Source: Streptomyces violens (GTDB taxonomy: Bacteria; Actinomycetota; Actinomycetes; Streptomycetales; Streptomycetaceae). Taken from it: a stretch of DNA of 64,000 nucleotides. The stretch is from contig NZ_JOBH01000007.1 in assembly GCF_000717745.1 (NCBI RefSeq), forward strand, positions 186,001-250,000. The letters run 5' to 3'. The translations under genes and the position numbers were made by a program. The notes below the pieces were generated by a model. That model saw nothing but the letters and a program-made list of their open reading frames with translations. It did not search any database and had not been told where the DNA came from. This document shows, piece after piece, positions 15,933 to 24,775 of this stretch. Positions within the stretch are counted from its first letter, which is position 1, and the number at the start of each line of letters is the position of its first letter.

Positions 15933-16172
15933 TCAGGCGTCCGCGCCGGGGCGGTCCACCAGCTCGATCTGGTCGACCGCGTTGCACCAGCGGCAGCGGA
16001 CGGACTCGATGCTCTCACTGAGCACCTCCCGCTCCTCCACCTTGGGCTCGCCGGCCAGGTCGAGGTGGACGTACTCCACCACCTTGGACTGGCGGGTCAC
16101 GTCGAAACGCGTGAGGTTGCCGCACAGGGTGCAGCGCCACCGGGTTTCGGCCGTCGGCAGGGGAACAGCCAT
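15933..16172 (-). CDS. small zinc-ribbon protein
   Basis: This 79-residue protein has two Cys pairs, CTLC near residue 15 and CRWC near residue 63, forming a probable zinc ribbon, with a central acidic segment (HLDLAGEPKVEEREVLSES). It starts at ATG 16172 and is followed after 18 bases by the NYN nuclease gene. It may be an accessory nucleic-acid or protein binder for that nuclease, which is inference from adjacency. No enzymatic motif is visible. Confidence 0.85.
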   Translation of the reverse strand: MAVPLPTAETRWRCTLCGNLTRFDVTRQSKVVEYVHLDLAGEPKVEEREVLSESIESVRCRWCNAVDQIELVDRPGADA

Positions 16173-16363
16173 TGTGTCGTCCTCTTTCGTCAAGCGTGGT
16201 GCGGTTGTGCGGGCTCTCGCGGTGCGCCGTCGAACTGCGGAGGTACGGAAAGTACTGCCCGTAACCCTACGGCCTGGTGGACGCCGGGTCCCGTCCGCGC
16301 CCGGGTGCCGGAACACGGCGAGGCACTCTGTCCCCTTTGTGGCTATTACGGCATGATCACTTC

Positions 16364-17113
16364 ATGTCGGCCTCGTTCCCGTCCCCGCGGACCGTGTTCT
16401 CCCGGATGACCAACATCCTGATCGGCATCTGCTGCGTGGTGTTCGTCATCGGCCCGGCCTCGGGGCTGAACGGGATACACGGCACGGGCGAATCGCTCCT
16501 GCAGGCGCAGAGCGCGTACTTCGCCCGTTGGGGCGTCATCCCGCGCGACCTGTGGAGCGGCGACCCGCAGGCCCTGGTCACCCCGCTCACCGCGCTCTTC
16601 GTGCACGGCAGCTGGCTGCACCTGCTGGGCAACATGCTCTTCCTCTATGTCTTCGGGGGCATGGCCGAGGCCAGGATGGGCCGGCTGCACTTCTTGGTCT
16701 TCTACGTCCTGACCGGTTACGTGGCCCTGATGGGCTACGCGGCGGCGCACGCCGAGTCGGGCCAGACCCTGGTCGGCGCGTCCGGATCGATCTCCGGCGT
16801 GCTCGGCGCCTTCCTCTACCTCTTTCCCCGCGCGCGGGTGACCAGCCTCTTCCCGTTCCTCTTCTTCCTGCCGCTGCGCTTCCCCGCCTGGGCGGTGCTG
16901 CTCTTCTGGTTCGTCCTGCAGTGGCTGGCGGCCCAGCGCGCGGTCAACGGCCCCGGCGTCGCCTACCTGGCCCATGTCGTCGGCTTTGTACTGGGCTTCC
17001 TGTACGCCTGGGTCCGCTACCACGTACCGGACGCTCCACCGCAGGCCGCGCCGGGGCTCCCCGGTAGGGTGGAGCCCACAGAACGGCCGACCGAGGGAGA
17101 GAGCCAACCGTGA
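16364..17113 (+). CDS. rhomboid-family intramembrane serine protease
   Basis: The 249-residue protein has about six or seven membrane helices. Rhomboid hallmarks are present: HGSWLHLLGNMLFLYVFG in the second helix, GASGSISG with catalytic Ser near residue 140, and AHVVGFVLGF with catalytic His near residue 204, forming the Ser-His dyad. It cleaves membrane proteins within the bilayer; substrates are unknown. I used ATG 16364 rather than the longer open frame, since the upstream residues are low complexity. Its TGA overlaps the GTG of the following RAM-domain gene (GTGA), so the two are translationally coupled. Confidence 0.9.
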   Translation: MSASFPSPRTVFSRMTNILIGICCVVFVIGPASGLNGIHGTGESLLQAQSAYFARWGVIPRDLWSGDPQALVTPLTALFVHGSWLHLLGNMLFLYVFGGMAEARMGRLHFLVFYVLTGYVALMGYAAAHAESGQTLVGASGSISGVLGAFLYLFPRARVTSLFPFLFFLPLRFPAWAVLLFWFVLQWLAAQRAVNGPGVAYLAHVVGFVLGFLYAWVRYHVPDAPPQAAPGLPGRVEPTERPTEGESQP

Positions 17114-17391
17114 TCACTTCGATCGTGCTCATCAAGACCAGCGTGGACCGGATCCCGGAGATCGCGGAGAAGATCGCGACGATCGAGGGCGTCAGCGAGG
17201 TCTACTCGGTCACCGGCGCGCACGACCTGATCGCGATGGTCCGCGTCCGCGAACACGACGACCTCGCGGACGTCATCCCCGGCCGCATCAGCAAGGTCCC
17301 CGGCGTCGCCTCCACGGAGACCCACATCGCGTTCCGCACGTACTCCCAGCACGACTTGGAGGCGGCGTTCGCGATTGGCCTGGAGTCGTAA
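17110..17391 (+). CDS. stand-alone RAM-domain protein (Lrp/AsnC C-terminal domain only)
   Basis: The 93-residue protein is only the ligand-binding RAM domain of Lrp/AsnC regulators: MITSIVLIKTSVDRIPEIAEKIATIEGV, then VYSVTGAHDLIAMVRV. No helix-turn-helix is present. Stand-alone RAM proteins form dimers and higher rings that bind amino acids or modulate partners. The GTG start overlaps the rhomboid stop and GAGGGAGAGAG lies before it. Its function beside a rhomboid protease is unknown. Confidence 0.92.
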   Translation: MITSIVLIKTSVDRIPEIAEKIATIEGVSEVYSVTGAHDLIAMVRVREHDDLADVIPGRISKVPGVASTETHIAFRTYSQHDLEAAFAIGLES

Positions 17392-17437
17392 TTTCGCCGC
17401 AGCCGCGATCCCGGGCAGCAAAATCACGCACACCGGC

Positions 17438-17466
17438 AAAATCAAGCCCGTCCGGCGATTGAGGAC
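17438..17466. repeat. Streptomyces short intergenic repeat
   Basis: The element contains AATCAAGCCCGTCCGGCGAT followed by TGAGGAC. I recognise this as a common short element between Streptomyces genes. It lies in the 140-base gap between the convergent RAM-domain and desulfurase genes, just before a CCGGCCGGCGCCGG palindromic run and may act in termination or mRNA end processing. Confidence 0.6.
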
Positions 17467-17531
17467 AAACGACCACCGGCCGGCGCCGGTCCCACTACGG
17501 GAACCCACACCGGCCGGTGAAACCCGCGGCG

Positions 17532-18938
17532 TCAGCCGCGATCCGGCACGCAGCGCCCTTCCTCGGTCCGGTAGGACCACTTCGCACCGGACCGCACAAG
17601 CTCCGTCACAGCGGTGACGAACCGCTCCACATGCTCATCCGGCGTGCCAGCGCCAAAGCTCACCCGGATCGCGTTCAGCGACCGCTCCCCCGGCCGGGCG
17701 TCCGGCGCGCCGCACTCCCCCGGGTCCTGCGGGTCGCTGCCCAGCAGGGTGCGCACCAGCGGGTGGGCGCAGAACAGCCCGTCCCGTACGCCGATGCCGT
17801 ACTCCGCCGAGAGCGCGGCCGCGAAGTGCGAGCTGTTCCAGCCCTCCACGACGAACGACAGCACGCCCACCCGCGGCGCGTCGTCGCCGAAGAGCGACAG
17901 CACCTTCACCTCGGGCACCTCGACGAGCCCGGCCCGCACCTTCGCGATCAGCTCCTGCTCCCGCGCGACCAGGTTGTCGAACCCGGCCTCGGTCAGCGCC
18001 TTGCACGCGGAGGCGATCGAGTACACCCCGATCACGTTCGGCGAACCGGCCTCGTGGCGGGCCGCCGTGGTGTGCCACTCCACCTGCACGCCACCGTCCT
18101 CGCGCCGCGCGACCTTGCGGCTCGCGCCGCCGCCGGCCAGGTACGGCTCGGCGTCCTGCAGCCAATCGGCGCGCCCGGCCAGCACGCCGGACCCGAAGGG
18201 CGCGTACAGCTTGTGGCCGGAGAAGGCCACCCAGTCCACGTCCAGGTCGGCGATGTCCACGGGGTGGTGCGGGGCGAGCTGCGCTGCGTCCAGCACGATG
18301 CGCGCGCCGTGCGCGTGCGCCGCGGCGGCCAGCTCGCGCACCGGCCAGAGCTCACCGGTCACGTTGGACGCGCCGGTCACGCACACCAGCGCCGGGCCGT
18401 AGGGCTCGCGCTCGGCGAGCGCCTTCTCCAGCGTGTCGACGGCCTGCTGCGGGGTCCGCGGGGCGTTCAGGTACGTCACCTCGACGTCCGCCCGCTGCTC
18501 CCAGGGCAGCAGCGACGCGTGGTGCTCGGTCTCGAAGACGAACACCCGGGTGTGCGCGGGGAGGACGCCGGCCAGCAGGTTGAGCGAGTCGGTCGTGGAC
18601 CGGGTGAAGACCACCTGGTCCGTCTCGCGGCAGCCGAGGAACTCCGCGACCGTCTGCCGGCTGTTCTCGAAGAGGTCGGTGGAGAGCTGGGAGAGGTACC
18701 CGGCGCCGCGGTGCACGCTCCCGTAGTACGGCGCGTACGCGGCCACGTCGTCCCACACCCGCTGCAGGGCCGGGGCGCTGGCGGCGTAGTCCAGTGCGGC
18801 GTAGCCGACCTCGCCACCCGTGACGAGCGGGACGCACACGTCACGGCCGAGGACGGGGAGCGGCGCGACGGCGGTGCAGGCGGGGTCGGCGTCGGCGGAG
18901 TCGGCAGTGGCGAGGGTGGTTTCAGGGCGCACGGACAT
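17532..18938 (-). CDS. class V aminotransferase fold, type II cysteine desulfurase-like
   Basis: The 468-residue PLP enzyme has VVFTRSTTDSLNLL, the ETEHHASLLPW His region, VLDAAQLAPHHPV (PLP-binding Asp and Gln), SGHK with Lys near 243 as the PLP lysine, and RDGLFCAHPLV with Cys near 390. This Cys corresponds to the catalytic Cys of SufS-type desulfurases (R-x-G-x-x-C-A). It is therefore likely to release sulfur from cysteine or a related compound, though related epimerases share the fold. The N terminus is longer than SufS. It lies behind a SAM-IV-type riboswitch and leader ORF, which points to sulfur amino acid metabolism. Start ATG 18938 has GGGAG upstream. Confidence 0.85.
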   Translation of the reverse strand: MSVRPETTLATADSADADPACTAVAPLPVLGRDVCVPLVTGGEVGYAALDYAASAPALQRVWDDVAAYAPYYGSVHRGAGYLSQLSTDLFENSRQTVAEFLGCRETDQVVFTRSTTDSLNLLAGVLPAHTRVFVFETEHHASLLPWEQRADVEVTYLNAPRTPQQAVDTLEKALAEREPYGPALVCVTGASNVTGELWPVRELAAAAHAHGARIVLDAAQLAPHHPVDIADLDVDWVAFSGHKLYAPFGSGVLAGRADWLQDAEPYLAGGGASRKVARREDGGVQVEWHTTAARHEAGSPNVIGVYSIASACKALTEAGFDNLVAREQELIAKVRAGLVEVPEVKVLSLFGDDAPRVGVLSFVVEGWNSSHFAAALSAEYGIGVRDGLFCAHPLVRTLLGSDPQDPGECGAPDARPGERSLNAIRVSFGAGTPDEHVERFVTAVTELVRSGAKWSYRTEEGRCVPDRG

Positions 18939-19068
18939 GGCGGAGTCTCCCGGAGGCATACGAGGCGTTCGAGACGCACGGAGTAGGCGAATGACACGCA
19001 CGGGGCGTGGAAGGACCCGCGGGCGCACGGAACCTCGTACAGAGGGGCGCCACAGGCGGGGTGTTCGG

Positions 19069-19088
19069 AAAAGGGGCCGACCGGCCCT
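19069..19088 (-). terminator. candidate attenuator hairpin in riboswitch leader
   Basis: On the minus strand GGGCC-GGTC-GGCCC is followed by CTTTTCC. The stem is short but all GC and has a T-run, rare in this DNA. It begins at the stop codon of the five-codon leader frame and lies about 130 bases before the desulfurase start, so it could act as a premature terminator. Confidence 0.5.
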
Positions 19089-19104
19089 ATCGCATTCGCT
19101 GCAT
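19087..19104 (-). CDS. five-codon leader ORF, Met-Gln-Arg-Met-Arg
   Basis: ATG CAG CGA ATG CGA TAG lies downstream of the SAM-IV-type aptamer. AGGGAG at 19120-19115 gives a ribosome site ten bases before ATG (or seven before an in-frame GTG at 19107). Two of five codons are Met, fitting a leader that senses methionine or SAM supply. Its TAG touches the attenuator hairpin. A frame this short can arise by chance; position and ribosome site are the support. Confidence 0.45.
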   Translation of the reverse strand: MQRMR

Positions 19105-19141
19105 CACGGAAGAGCTCCCTCGATAACCAGGATCCCTGGCG

Positions 19142-19261
19142 AGGGATCCGCGCTTGCCGCTGGCCTTGCTGCCTGCGGCCTGGTCATCACCCGGGGCACC
19201 CCGCCACGGACGGAGGGTTGCCGGACAGCAAGCCGGGGCCTAATCGCTGTCACTCGTGACC
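19142..19261 (-). promoter_or_regulatory. SAM-IV-type riboswitch aptamer
   Basis: The minus-strand leader starts GGTCACGAGTGACAGCG and contains GGCCCCGGCTTGCTG, CCGGCAACCCTCCG and GGGGTGCCCCGGGTGATGACC, the recognisable core of the S-adenosylmethionine riboswitches of Actinobacteria (SAM-IV, related to SAM-I). P1 pairs GGTCA with TGACC, P2 pairs CAGC with GCTG, and P3 lies in the CCGG...CCGG segment. The 3' part has GGCC...GGCC and GCAAGCGCGGATCC. It precedes the desulfurase-like gene, a plausible sulfur-metabolism target. The rest of the 18939-19342 gap holds the leader ORF, attenuator hairpin and untranslated sequence. Confidence 0.85.
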
Positions 19262-19342
19262 TGCCGAGAATCATGCCACATGATCACTGCACCGCAAGGG
19301 GTGTCCGGGATGCGGACACCCCTCGCGCCGCGGACCGTGGTG

Positions 19343-20407
19343 CTACGCGTTCGACGCGGCCACCCACCGGTCCAGTACACGCTGCGCCGCGCCCGAGTCG
19401 ATCGACTCGGCCGCCTTCGCCATCCCCGCCGCGATCTGCTCGTTCAGTGGCGCGTCCGTCGGGTCCAGCGCGACCAGCGCCGCGGCGGAGTTGAGCAGGA
19501 CCGCGTCGCGTACCGGACCGGTCTCGCCGGCCAGCAGGCGGCGGGCGACGTCCGCGTTGTACGAGGCGTCCGCGCCGCGCAGCGCCTCCACCGGCACCAG
19601 CTCGATGCCGACGTCGCGCGGGTCGAAGGGCACCTCGCGCACGGTGCCGTCCTTGACCACCCACACCGTGGAGGTGGCCGTGGTCGTCAGCTCGTCGAGG
19701 CCGTCGTCGCCGCGGAAGACCAGCGCGGAGGAGCCGCGCTCGGCGAGCACGCCGGCCAGGATGGGCGCCATCCGGGCGTCGGCGACACCGGTGGCCTGGG
19801 CCGCGACCTTGGCCGGGTTGGTGAGCGGGCCGAGTACGTTGAAGGTCGTGCGGATGCCCAGCTGGCTGCGGGCGGGCGCGACGTGCCGCAGCGAGGGGTG
19901 GAACTTCACCGCGAAGCAGAACGTGATGCCCGCCTCCTCGGCGACCTCCACCACCCGGCGCGGCGTCAGGTCCAGGTTCACGCCGAGCTTCTCCAGGACG
20001 TCGGAGGCGCCGCTGGCGGAGGACGCGGCGCGGTTGCCGTGCTTGACGACCTTCGTGCCCGTGCCGGCCACCACGATCGAGGACATGGTGGAGATGTTCA
20101 CGGTCTTGGCGCCGTCGCCGCCGGTGCCGACGATGTCCACGCTGCGGCCCGGCACCTCGATGAGGTTGGCGTGCTCGTACATCGCGCGGACCAGCCCGGA
20201 GATCTCCGCGACCGTCTCGCCCTTGGCGCGCAGCGCCACCGCGAAGCCGGCGATCTGCGCGTCGCTGGCCTCGCCGCGCATGATCCGGTCCATCGCCCAC
20301 TCGGTGGAGTCGGCGGAGAGGTCACGGCCTTCGAGGAGGGCGTTCAGTACGCCCGGCCAGGTGCGGGCCGCCACGCTGCCGCCGCCATCCGGGGTCACAA
20401 CGTTCAT
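19343..20407 (-). CDS. trpD: anthranilate phosphoribosyltransferase
   Basis: The 354-residue enzyme joins anthranilate and PRPP in tryptophan synthesis. It has the signature [38 protein letters not shown], the ADARM region and [12 protein letters not shown]. Length is normal. The start is ATG 20407 and the gene is alone on its strand between the riboswitch leader and the qcrB terminator, as in Streptomyces where trp genes are scattered. No trp attenuator is seen upstream. Confidence 0.96.
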   Translation of the reverse strand: MNVVTPDGGGSVAARTWPGVLNALLEGRDLSADSTEWAMDRIMRGEASDAQIAGFAVALRAKGETVAEISGLVRAMYEHANLIEVPGRSVDIVGTGGDGAKTVNISTMSSIVVAGTGTKVVKHGNRAASSASGASDVLEKLGVNLDLTPRRVVEVAEEAGITFCFAVKFHPSLRHVAPARSQLGIRTTFNVLGPLTNPAKVAAQATGVADARMAPILAGVLAERGSSALVFRGDDGLDELTTTATSTVWVVKDGTVREVPFDPRDVGIELVPVEALRGADASYNADVARRLLAGETGPVRDAVLLNSAAALVALDPTDAPLNEQIAAGMAKAAESIDSGAAQRVLDRWVAASNA

Positions 20408-20470
20408 GGTCCACGCTCCTGGGTGAGTAAAAATCTTCACAGCGAGCCTATCGGGCCCGCGGGTACGCCG

Positions 20471-20503
20471 GAGGGCCCCGTCCGGTGCTCGGACAGGGCC
20501 CTC
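20471..20503 (-). terminator. terminator of the ctaE-qcrCAB operon
   Basis: GAGGGCCCCGTCCG (20471-20484) pairs with CGGACAGGGCCCTC (20490-20503) with one mismatch and a five-base loop. It lies downstream of qcrB and before trpD on the minus strand. Confidence 0.7.
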
Positions 20504-20564
20504 TGGGTGGCGTTCTTTGCTACGTGCTCGGGTTCACGGTGTCGGTACCGCTCCCCCGCGGAGA

Positions 20565-22205
20565 TCAGTGGTGGCCATGGCCGCTGGTGATCTCCTCGTA
20601 CTCCTCCACCGTCGGCTTCGGAATGTAGTTGTCCTCGCCGTAGAAGCCCTTGGAGAGCTTGGCGCGCAGCTTCTGCGAGCGCTTGATCTTGCGCTTGACG
20701 CCGTTCTCGTCGACCTCGGGGCCGATCTCCAGCGGCTTCGGCTGCTCGTGCTGGGTGAGCGCGTGCATCTGCTCCTGCGTGAGGGGCTCGTGCACCTCGA
20801 TGAACTCACCGTGCGGCAGCCGCTTGATGATGCCGGACTCGCGTCCGTGCAGCACCTTGTCGCGGTCGCGCCGCTGCAGACCCATGCAGATCCGCTTGGT
20901 GACGATGAAGCCCAGCACCGGGCCCACGAAGAACGCGATCCGGATGAACCAGGTGATCGAGTTGATCGACAGGTGGAAGTGGGTGGCCCACAGGTCGTTG
21001 CCACCACCGACCAGCATCACCAGGTACGCGATCAACCAGGCCACACCGAAGCCGGTACGGGTCGGCGCGTTGCGCGGGCGGTCCAGCAGGTGGTGCTCAC
21101 GCTTGTCGCCGGTGACCCAGGACTCGACGAACGGGTAGACCGCGATGGCCGCCAGGACCAGCGGGAAGATGATGATCGGGATCAGCACACCGAAGTTGAT
21201 GGTGTAGTGACCGGCGATCGTCCACTCCCAGCCGGGCATGACACGGACCAGACCCTCGGCGAAGCCCATGTACCAGTCGGGCTGGGCGCCGGTGGACACC
21301 TGGTCCGGACGGTACGGGCCGATGGCCCACACCGGGTTGATGCTCGCGATCGCGGCGATCACCGAGATCACACCGAAGACCAGGAAGAAGAAGCCTCCGG
21401 CCTTGGCCATGTAGACCGGCAGCAGCGGCATGCCGACCACGTTCTTCTCGGTCTTGCCGGCACCCGGGAACTGCGTGTGCTTGTGGTAGAAGACCAGGAT
21501 CAGGTGCGCCACCAGCAGGCCGAGCATGATGCCCGGCAGCAGCAGGACGTGCACCGTGAAGAACCGCGGAATGATGTCGTGGCCGGGGAACTCCCCGCCG
21601 AAGATGAACATCTGCAGGTACGAGCCGACCAGCGGCATCGCCAGGATGACACCCTCGATGAAGCGGACACCGGTGCCGGAGAGCAGGTCGTCCGGCAGCG
21701 AGTAGCCGGTGAAGCCGGTGAACATACCGAGCACCAGCAGCAGGAAGCCGAACAGCCAGTTGACCTCGCGCGGCTTGCGGAAGGCGCCGGTGAAGAACAC
21801 CCGCATCATGTGGACCATCATGCCGGCGAGGAACACCAGCGCGGCCCAGTGGTGGATCTGCCGGATCAGCAGGCCGCCGCGGACGTCGAAGCTGATGTCC
21901 AGCGTCGACTCGAAGGCCTGCGTCATCCGGATGCCGTGCATGGGCACGTAGGAGCCGTGGTAGACGACCTCGGCCATGCTCGGGTGGAAGAACAGCGTCA
22001 GGTAGACGCCGGTCAGGATGATGATGATGAAGCTGTAGAGGCAGATCTCACCGAGCATGAAGGACCAGTGGTCCGGGAAGATCTTGCGCATGTTGGACTT
22101 GGCGAGGCTGTAGATGCCCAGCCGGCCGTCCGCCCAGTCGGCGATCCGCTCGCCCCGCGGCGCCTGGCCGCGGCGCGCGTTGGTCGCGCTCGTCTCGTTA
22201 CTCAT
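20565..22205 (-). CDS. qcrB: menaquinol-cytochrome c reductase cytochrome b subunit
   Basis: The 546-residue membrane protein is the cytochrome b of the actinobacterial bcc complex, oxidising menaquinol and passing electrons to the Rieske protein and hemes. It has the heme-binding His helices (IHHWAALVFLAGMMVHMMRVFFTG), the GYSLPDDLLSGTGVRF segment of the quinone pocket and PDWYMGFAEGLVRVMPGWEW (the PDWY version of the PEWY motif). The C-terminal tail beyond residue 440 is cytoplasmic, as usual for actinobacteria. Its ATG overlaps the qcrA stop (ATGA), so translation is coupled. Gene order matches a bcc-aa3 supercomplex operon. Confidence 0.97.
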   Translation of the reverse strand: MSNETSATNARRGQAPRGERIADWADGRLGIYSLAKSNMRKIFPDHWSFMLGEICLYSFIIIILTGVYLTLFFHPSMAEVVYHGSYVPMHGIRMTQAFESTLDISFDVRGGLLIRQIHHWAALVFLAGMMVHMMRVFFTGAFRKPREVNWLFGFLLLVLGMFTGFTGYSLPDDLLSGTGVRFIEGVILAMPLVGSYLQMFIFGGEFPGHDIIPRFFTVHVLLLPGIMLGLLVAHLILVFYHKHTQFPGAGKTEKNVVGMPLLPVYMAKAGGFFFLVFGVISVIAAIASINPVWAIGPYRPDQVSTGAQPDWYMGFAEGLVRVMPGWEWTIAGHYTINFGVLIPIIIFPLVLAAIAVYPFVESWVTGDKREHHLLDRPRNAPTRTGFGVAWLIAYLVMLVGGGNDLWATHFHLSINSITWFIRIAFFVGPVLGFIVTKRICMGLQRRDRDKVLHGRESGIIKRLPHGEFIEVHEPLTQEQMHALTQHEQPKPLEIGPEVDENGVKRKIKRSQKLRAKLSKGFYGEDNYIPKPTVEEYEEITSGHGHH

Positions 22206-23263
22206 CCGCGCTCCCAGAAGCTCGGGCCGACGGGCTCCGCGAAGTCGCTGACGGCTTCGAGGTAGCCGTCCTTCACCGTGATGTTCAGCTGCGGCAGGGC
22301 GTGGCCGGCCGGACCGAAGATCACGCGGCCACCGTCGGAAAGGTCGAAGGTGGACTGGTGGCAGGGGCAGAGCACGTGGTGCGTCTGCTGCTCGTACAGG
22401 GAGATCGGGCAACCGACGTGGGTGCAGATCTTCGAGTACGCCACGATGCCCTCGTGCGACCACTCAAGTTCCTGCTTGTCCTTGATGTTCTGCGGCTGGA
22501 TCCGCACGAGCATCAGGGCGTCCTTGGCGATCTTCGAGTTGAACTCGTGATCGTCCTCCTCCAGGCCCTCGGGCTTGGCGAAGGTCAGCGAGCCGACCGC
22601 GATGTCCTCGGGACGCAGCGGGAGGTTGGTGGCCTGGTTGACCAGGCGGATGCCCTTCTTCCAGCCCGTGGTCCGGAGCTTCTTCTCCGGCAGCGGACCG
22701 AGGTCGCGCAGCAGCACCACACCGGAGAGCGGCACCAGGGCCAGCGCGCCGAACATGGTGTTGCGGATCAGCTTGCGGCGGCCCATGCCGGACTCCGCGG
22801 CGCCTTCCCGGAAGTCGGCCATGACCTTGGCCTTGACCTCGGGCTCGGCCTCGATCGGGTGCCGCTCCTGCGCCACCTCGACGTCCGACATCAGCGTGCG
22901 GGCCCAGTGGACCGCGCCGGCGCCGATGCAGAACAGCGCCACGCCCAGCGTCAGGCCCAGCGCGAAGTTCAGCGCGCTGATGTGGCCGAGCGGCCAGACG
23001 TAGATGATCTTGTCGACCGGGAAGATCACGTACGAGGCGATGAAGCCGATCGTCGCGAGCATGGACAGCGTGAAGAGCAGGGCCACGGTGCGCTCGGAGC
23101 GCTTGGCCGCCTTCTCGTCGATGTCCTGGATGCGGTGCTCGTGGGGGGGCAGGCCCGGGTCGGCGAAGGGGTTCTCCTTCGTCGCCACGTCACCGTGAGC
23201 GCCGTCGCGCCCACTGGGAAGGTTTTCTTCTGGCACGTCTGCGTGTCGTCCAGTCTCACTCAT
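22202..23263 (-). CDS. qcrA: Rieske iron-sulfur subunit of the bcc complex
   Basis: The 353-residue protein has an N-terminal cytoplasmic region, three transmembrane helices (the long actinobacterial form, within residues 60-190) and a C-terminal Rieske domain. Its 2Fe-2S cluster is bound by CTHVGC and CPCHQS. It accepts electrons from menaquinol at QcrB. The stop overlaps the qcrB start and the start overlaps the qcrC stop, so the three are one translational unit. A twin-arginine-like GRRKLIRN precedes the third helix. Confidence 0.97.
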   Translation of the reverse strand: MSETGRHADVPEENLPSGRDGAHGDVATKENPFADPGLPPHEHRIQDIDEKAAKRSERTVALLFTLSMLATIGFIASYVIFPVDKIIYVWPLGHISALNFALGLTLGVALFCIGAGAVHWARTLMSDVEVAQERHPIEAEPEVKAKVMADFREGAAESGMGRRKLIRNTMFGALALVPLSGVVLLRDLGPLPEKKLRTTGWKKGIRLVNQATNLPLRPEDIAVGSLTFAKPEGLEEDDHEFNSKIAKDALMLVRIQPQNIKDKQELEWSHEGIVAYSKICTHVGCPISLYEQQTHHVLCPCHQSTFDLSDGGRVIFGPAGHALPQLNITVKDGYLEAVSDFAEPVGPSFWERG

Positions 23264-24069
23264 GACTTCTTGGCCTTCGCTGTCCGGGCTGCGACCCAGA
23301 TGGCGACCGCGACCAGTGCGCCCAGGCCGAAGATGTAACCGAAGAGGCCCTCACTGACCGGGCCGAGACCACCGAGGTCCATGCCACCGGGGCTCGCGGT
23401 CTTGTCGCCGTTGACCTCACCGAGGTAAGCGACGATGTCCTTCTTGTTGGACTGCGAGAGGGTGCCGTCACCGAACGAAGGCATGTTCTGCGGGCCGGTC
23501 TCCATGGCCTCGTAGATGTGCTTCGGGTCCACACCGTCAAGCGCCGGTGCGAACTTTCCGTTGGTCAGGGCACCGCCCTTACCGGTGAAGTTGTGGCACT
23601 GCGCGCAGTTCGTACGGAACAGCTCACCGCCCTTGGCGATGTCCGCTCCGTCCTTGCTGTACTGCTCCTTGCCGGGCACGGCGGGACCGGCACCGAGCGA
23701 CGCGACGTACGCCGCGAGCTGGTCGATCTCGGCCTGGCTGTAGATGTTCTTCTTCCGCGGCACCTGGGCGCCGGGCTGCTGCGCCGGCATCCGGCCGGTG
23801 CCGACCTGGAAGTCGACGGCGGCAGCGCCCACGCCGACCAGGCTCGGGCCGTCGGAGGTGCCCTGACCGCCGGTGCCGTGGCAGCTTGCGCAGCCCACGG
23901 CGAAGAGCTTCTTGCCCTCCTTGATGGCAAGAGACTGGGCGGTGTCATCGGCCTGAGCCTTGTCCGCCGGCGCGAACGCGGCGTACAGCCCCCCAGTGAC
24001 CGCCAGCGCGAAGAGTAGGACGACGAGCGCCGCCAGCGGATGGCGCCGTCGTGCGGAGAGCTTTTTCAC
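23260..24069 (-). CDS. qcrC: di-heme cytochrome c subunit of the bcc complex
   Basis: The 269-residue protein has an N-terminal membrane helix (HPLAALVVLLFALAVTGGLYAAF), two c-type heme sites, CASCHG and CAQCHN, and a C-terminal helix (GLFGYIFGLGALVAVAIWVAA). It carries electrons from the Rieske protein directly to oxidase in the bcc-aa3 supercomplex, so no soluble cytochrome c is needed, as known for actinobacteria. It follows ctaE by 85 bases and overlaps qcrA by four. Confidence 0.97.
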   Translation of the reverse strand: MKKLSARRRHPLAALVVLLFALAVTGGLYAAFAPADKAQADDTAQSLAIKEGKKLFAVGCASCHGTGGQGTSDGPSLVGVGAAAVDFQVGTGRMPAQQPGAQVPRKKNIYSQAEIDQLAAYVASLGAGPAVPGKEQYSKDGADIAKGGELFRTNCAQCHNFTGKGGALTNGKFAPALDGVDPKHIYEAMETGPQNMPSFGDGTLSQSNKKDIVAYLGEVNGDKTASPGGMDLGGLGPVSEGLFGYIFGLGALVAVAIWVAARTAKAKKS

Positions 24070-24154
24070 GGATTACCCCGGTGTCAGGATCTTCTGCGTC
24101 GATGCTTCTGGTCTGTGTCTGTCTGAACTGCGGGTCCGGTCGGGACCGGACTAC

Positions 24155-24775
24155 CTACTTGATCAGGTAGATCGTGGCGAAGAGGCCGATCCAGACGACA
24201 TCGACGAAGTGCCAGTAGTAGGACACGACGATGGCCGCGGTGGCCTGTTCGTGGGTGAACCTCTTGGCCGCGTACGTCCTGCCCAGGACCAGCAGGAAGG
24301 CGATCAGACCGCCTGTCACGTGCAGTCCGTGGAAGCCGGTGGTCAGGTAGAACACCGAGCCGTACGGTCCGGACGAGAGCGAGAGGCCCTCGTGCTTGAC
24401 CAGCTCCGTGTACTCGAAGACCTGACCGCCGATGAAGATCGCACCCATGATGAAGGTGACCACGAACCAGGCCCGGAGCTTCTTGACGTCGCCGCGCTCG
24501 GCCGCAAAAACACCGAGCTGGCACGTCAGAGAGCTGAGCACCAGGATCGTGGTGTTCGTCGCGGAGAACGGAAGATTCAGCGCATCGGCGGATTCCTTCC
24601 AATACTCGGCTCCGGTCACCGATCGGAGGGTGAAGTACATCGCGAAGAGGGCCGCGAAGAACATCAGCTCGGAACTCAGCCAGATGATGGTTCCGACGCT
24701 GGTGAGGTTCGGCCGATTGACCGACGGGTGCGCGTGCCCGGTTTCTACTGCTGTTGCTGTCGCCACGACCGACAT
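24155..24775 (-). CDS. ctaE: cytochrome c oxidase subunit III
   Basis: The 206-residue protein has five membrane helices with the subunit III signature [20 protein letters not shown] near residue 145-165 and a C-terminal [24 protein letters not shown]. It belongs to the aa3 oxidase reducing oxygen to water. It opens the ctaE-qcrC-qcrA-qcrB operon. The 286-base gap upstream, divergent from the receiver-like gene, must carry the promoter; I see a CCCCC-GAA-GGGGG hairpin but no certain operator. Confidence 0.96.
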   Translation of the reverse strand: MSVVATATAVETGHAHPSVNRPNLTSVGTIIWLSSELMFFAALFAMYFTLRSVTGAEYWKESADALNLPFSATNTTILVLSSLTCQLGVFAAERGDVKKLRAWFVVTFIMGAIFIGGQVFEYTELVKHEGLSLSSGPYGSVFYLTTGFHGLHVTGGLIAFLLVLGRTYAAKRFTHEQATAAIVVSYYWHFVDVVWIGLFATIYLIK

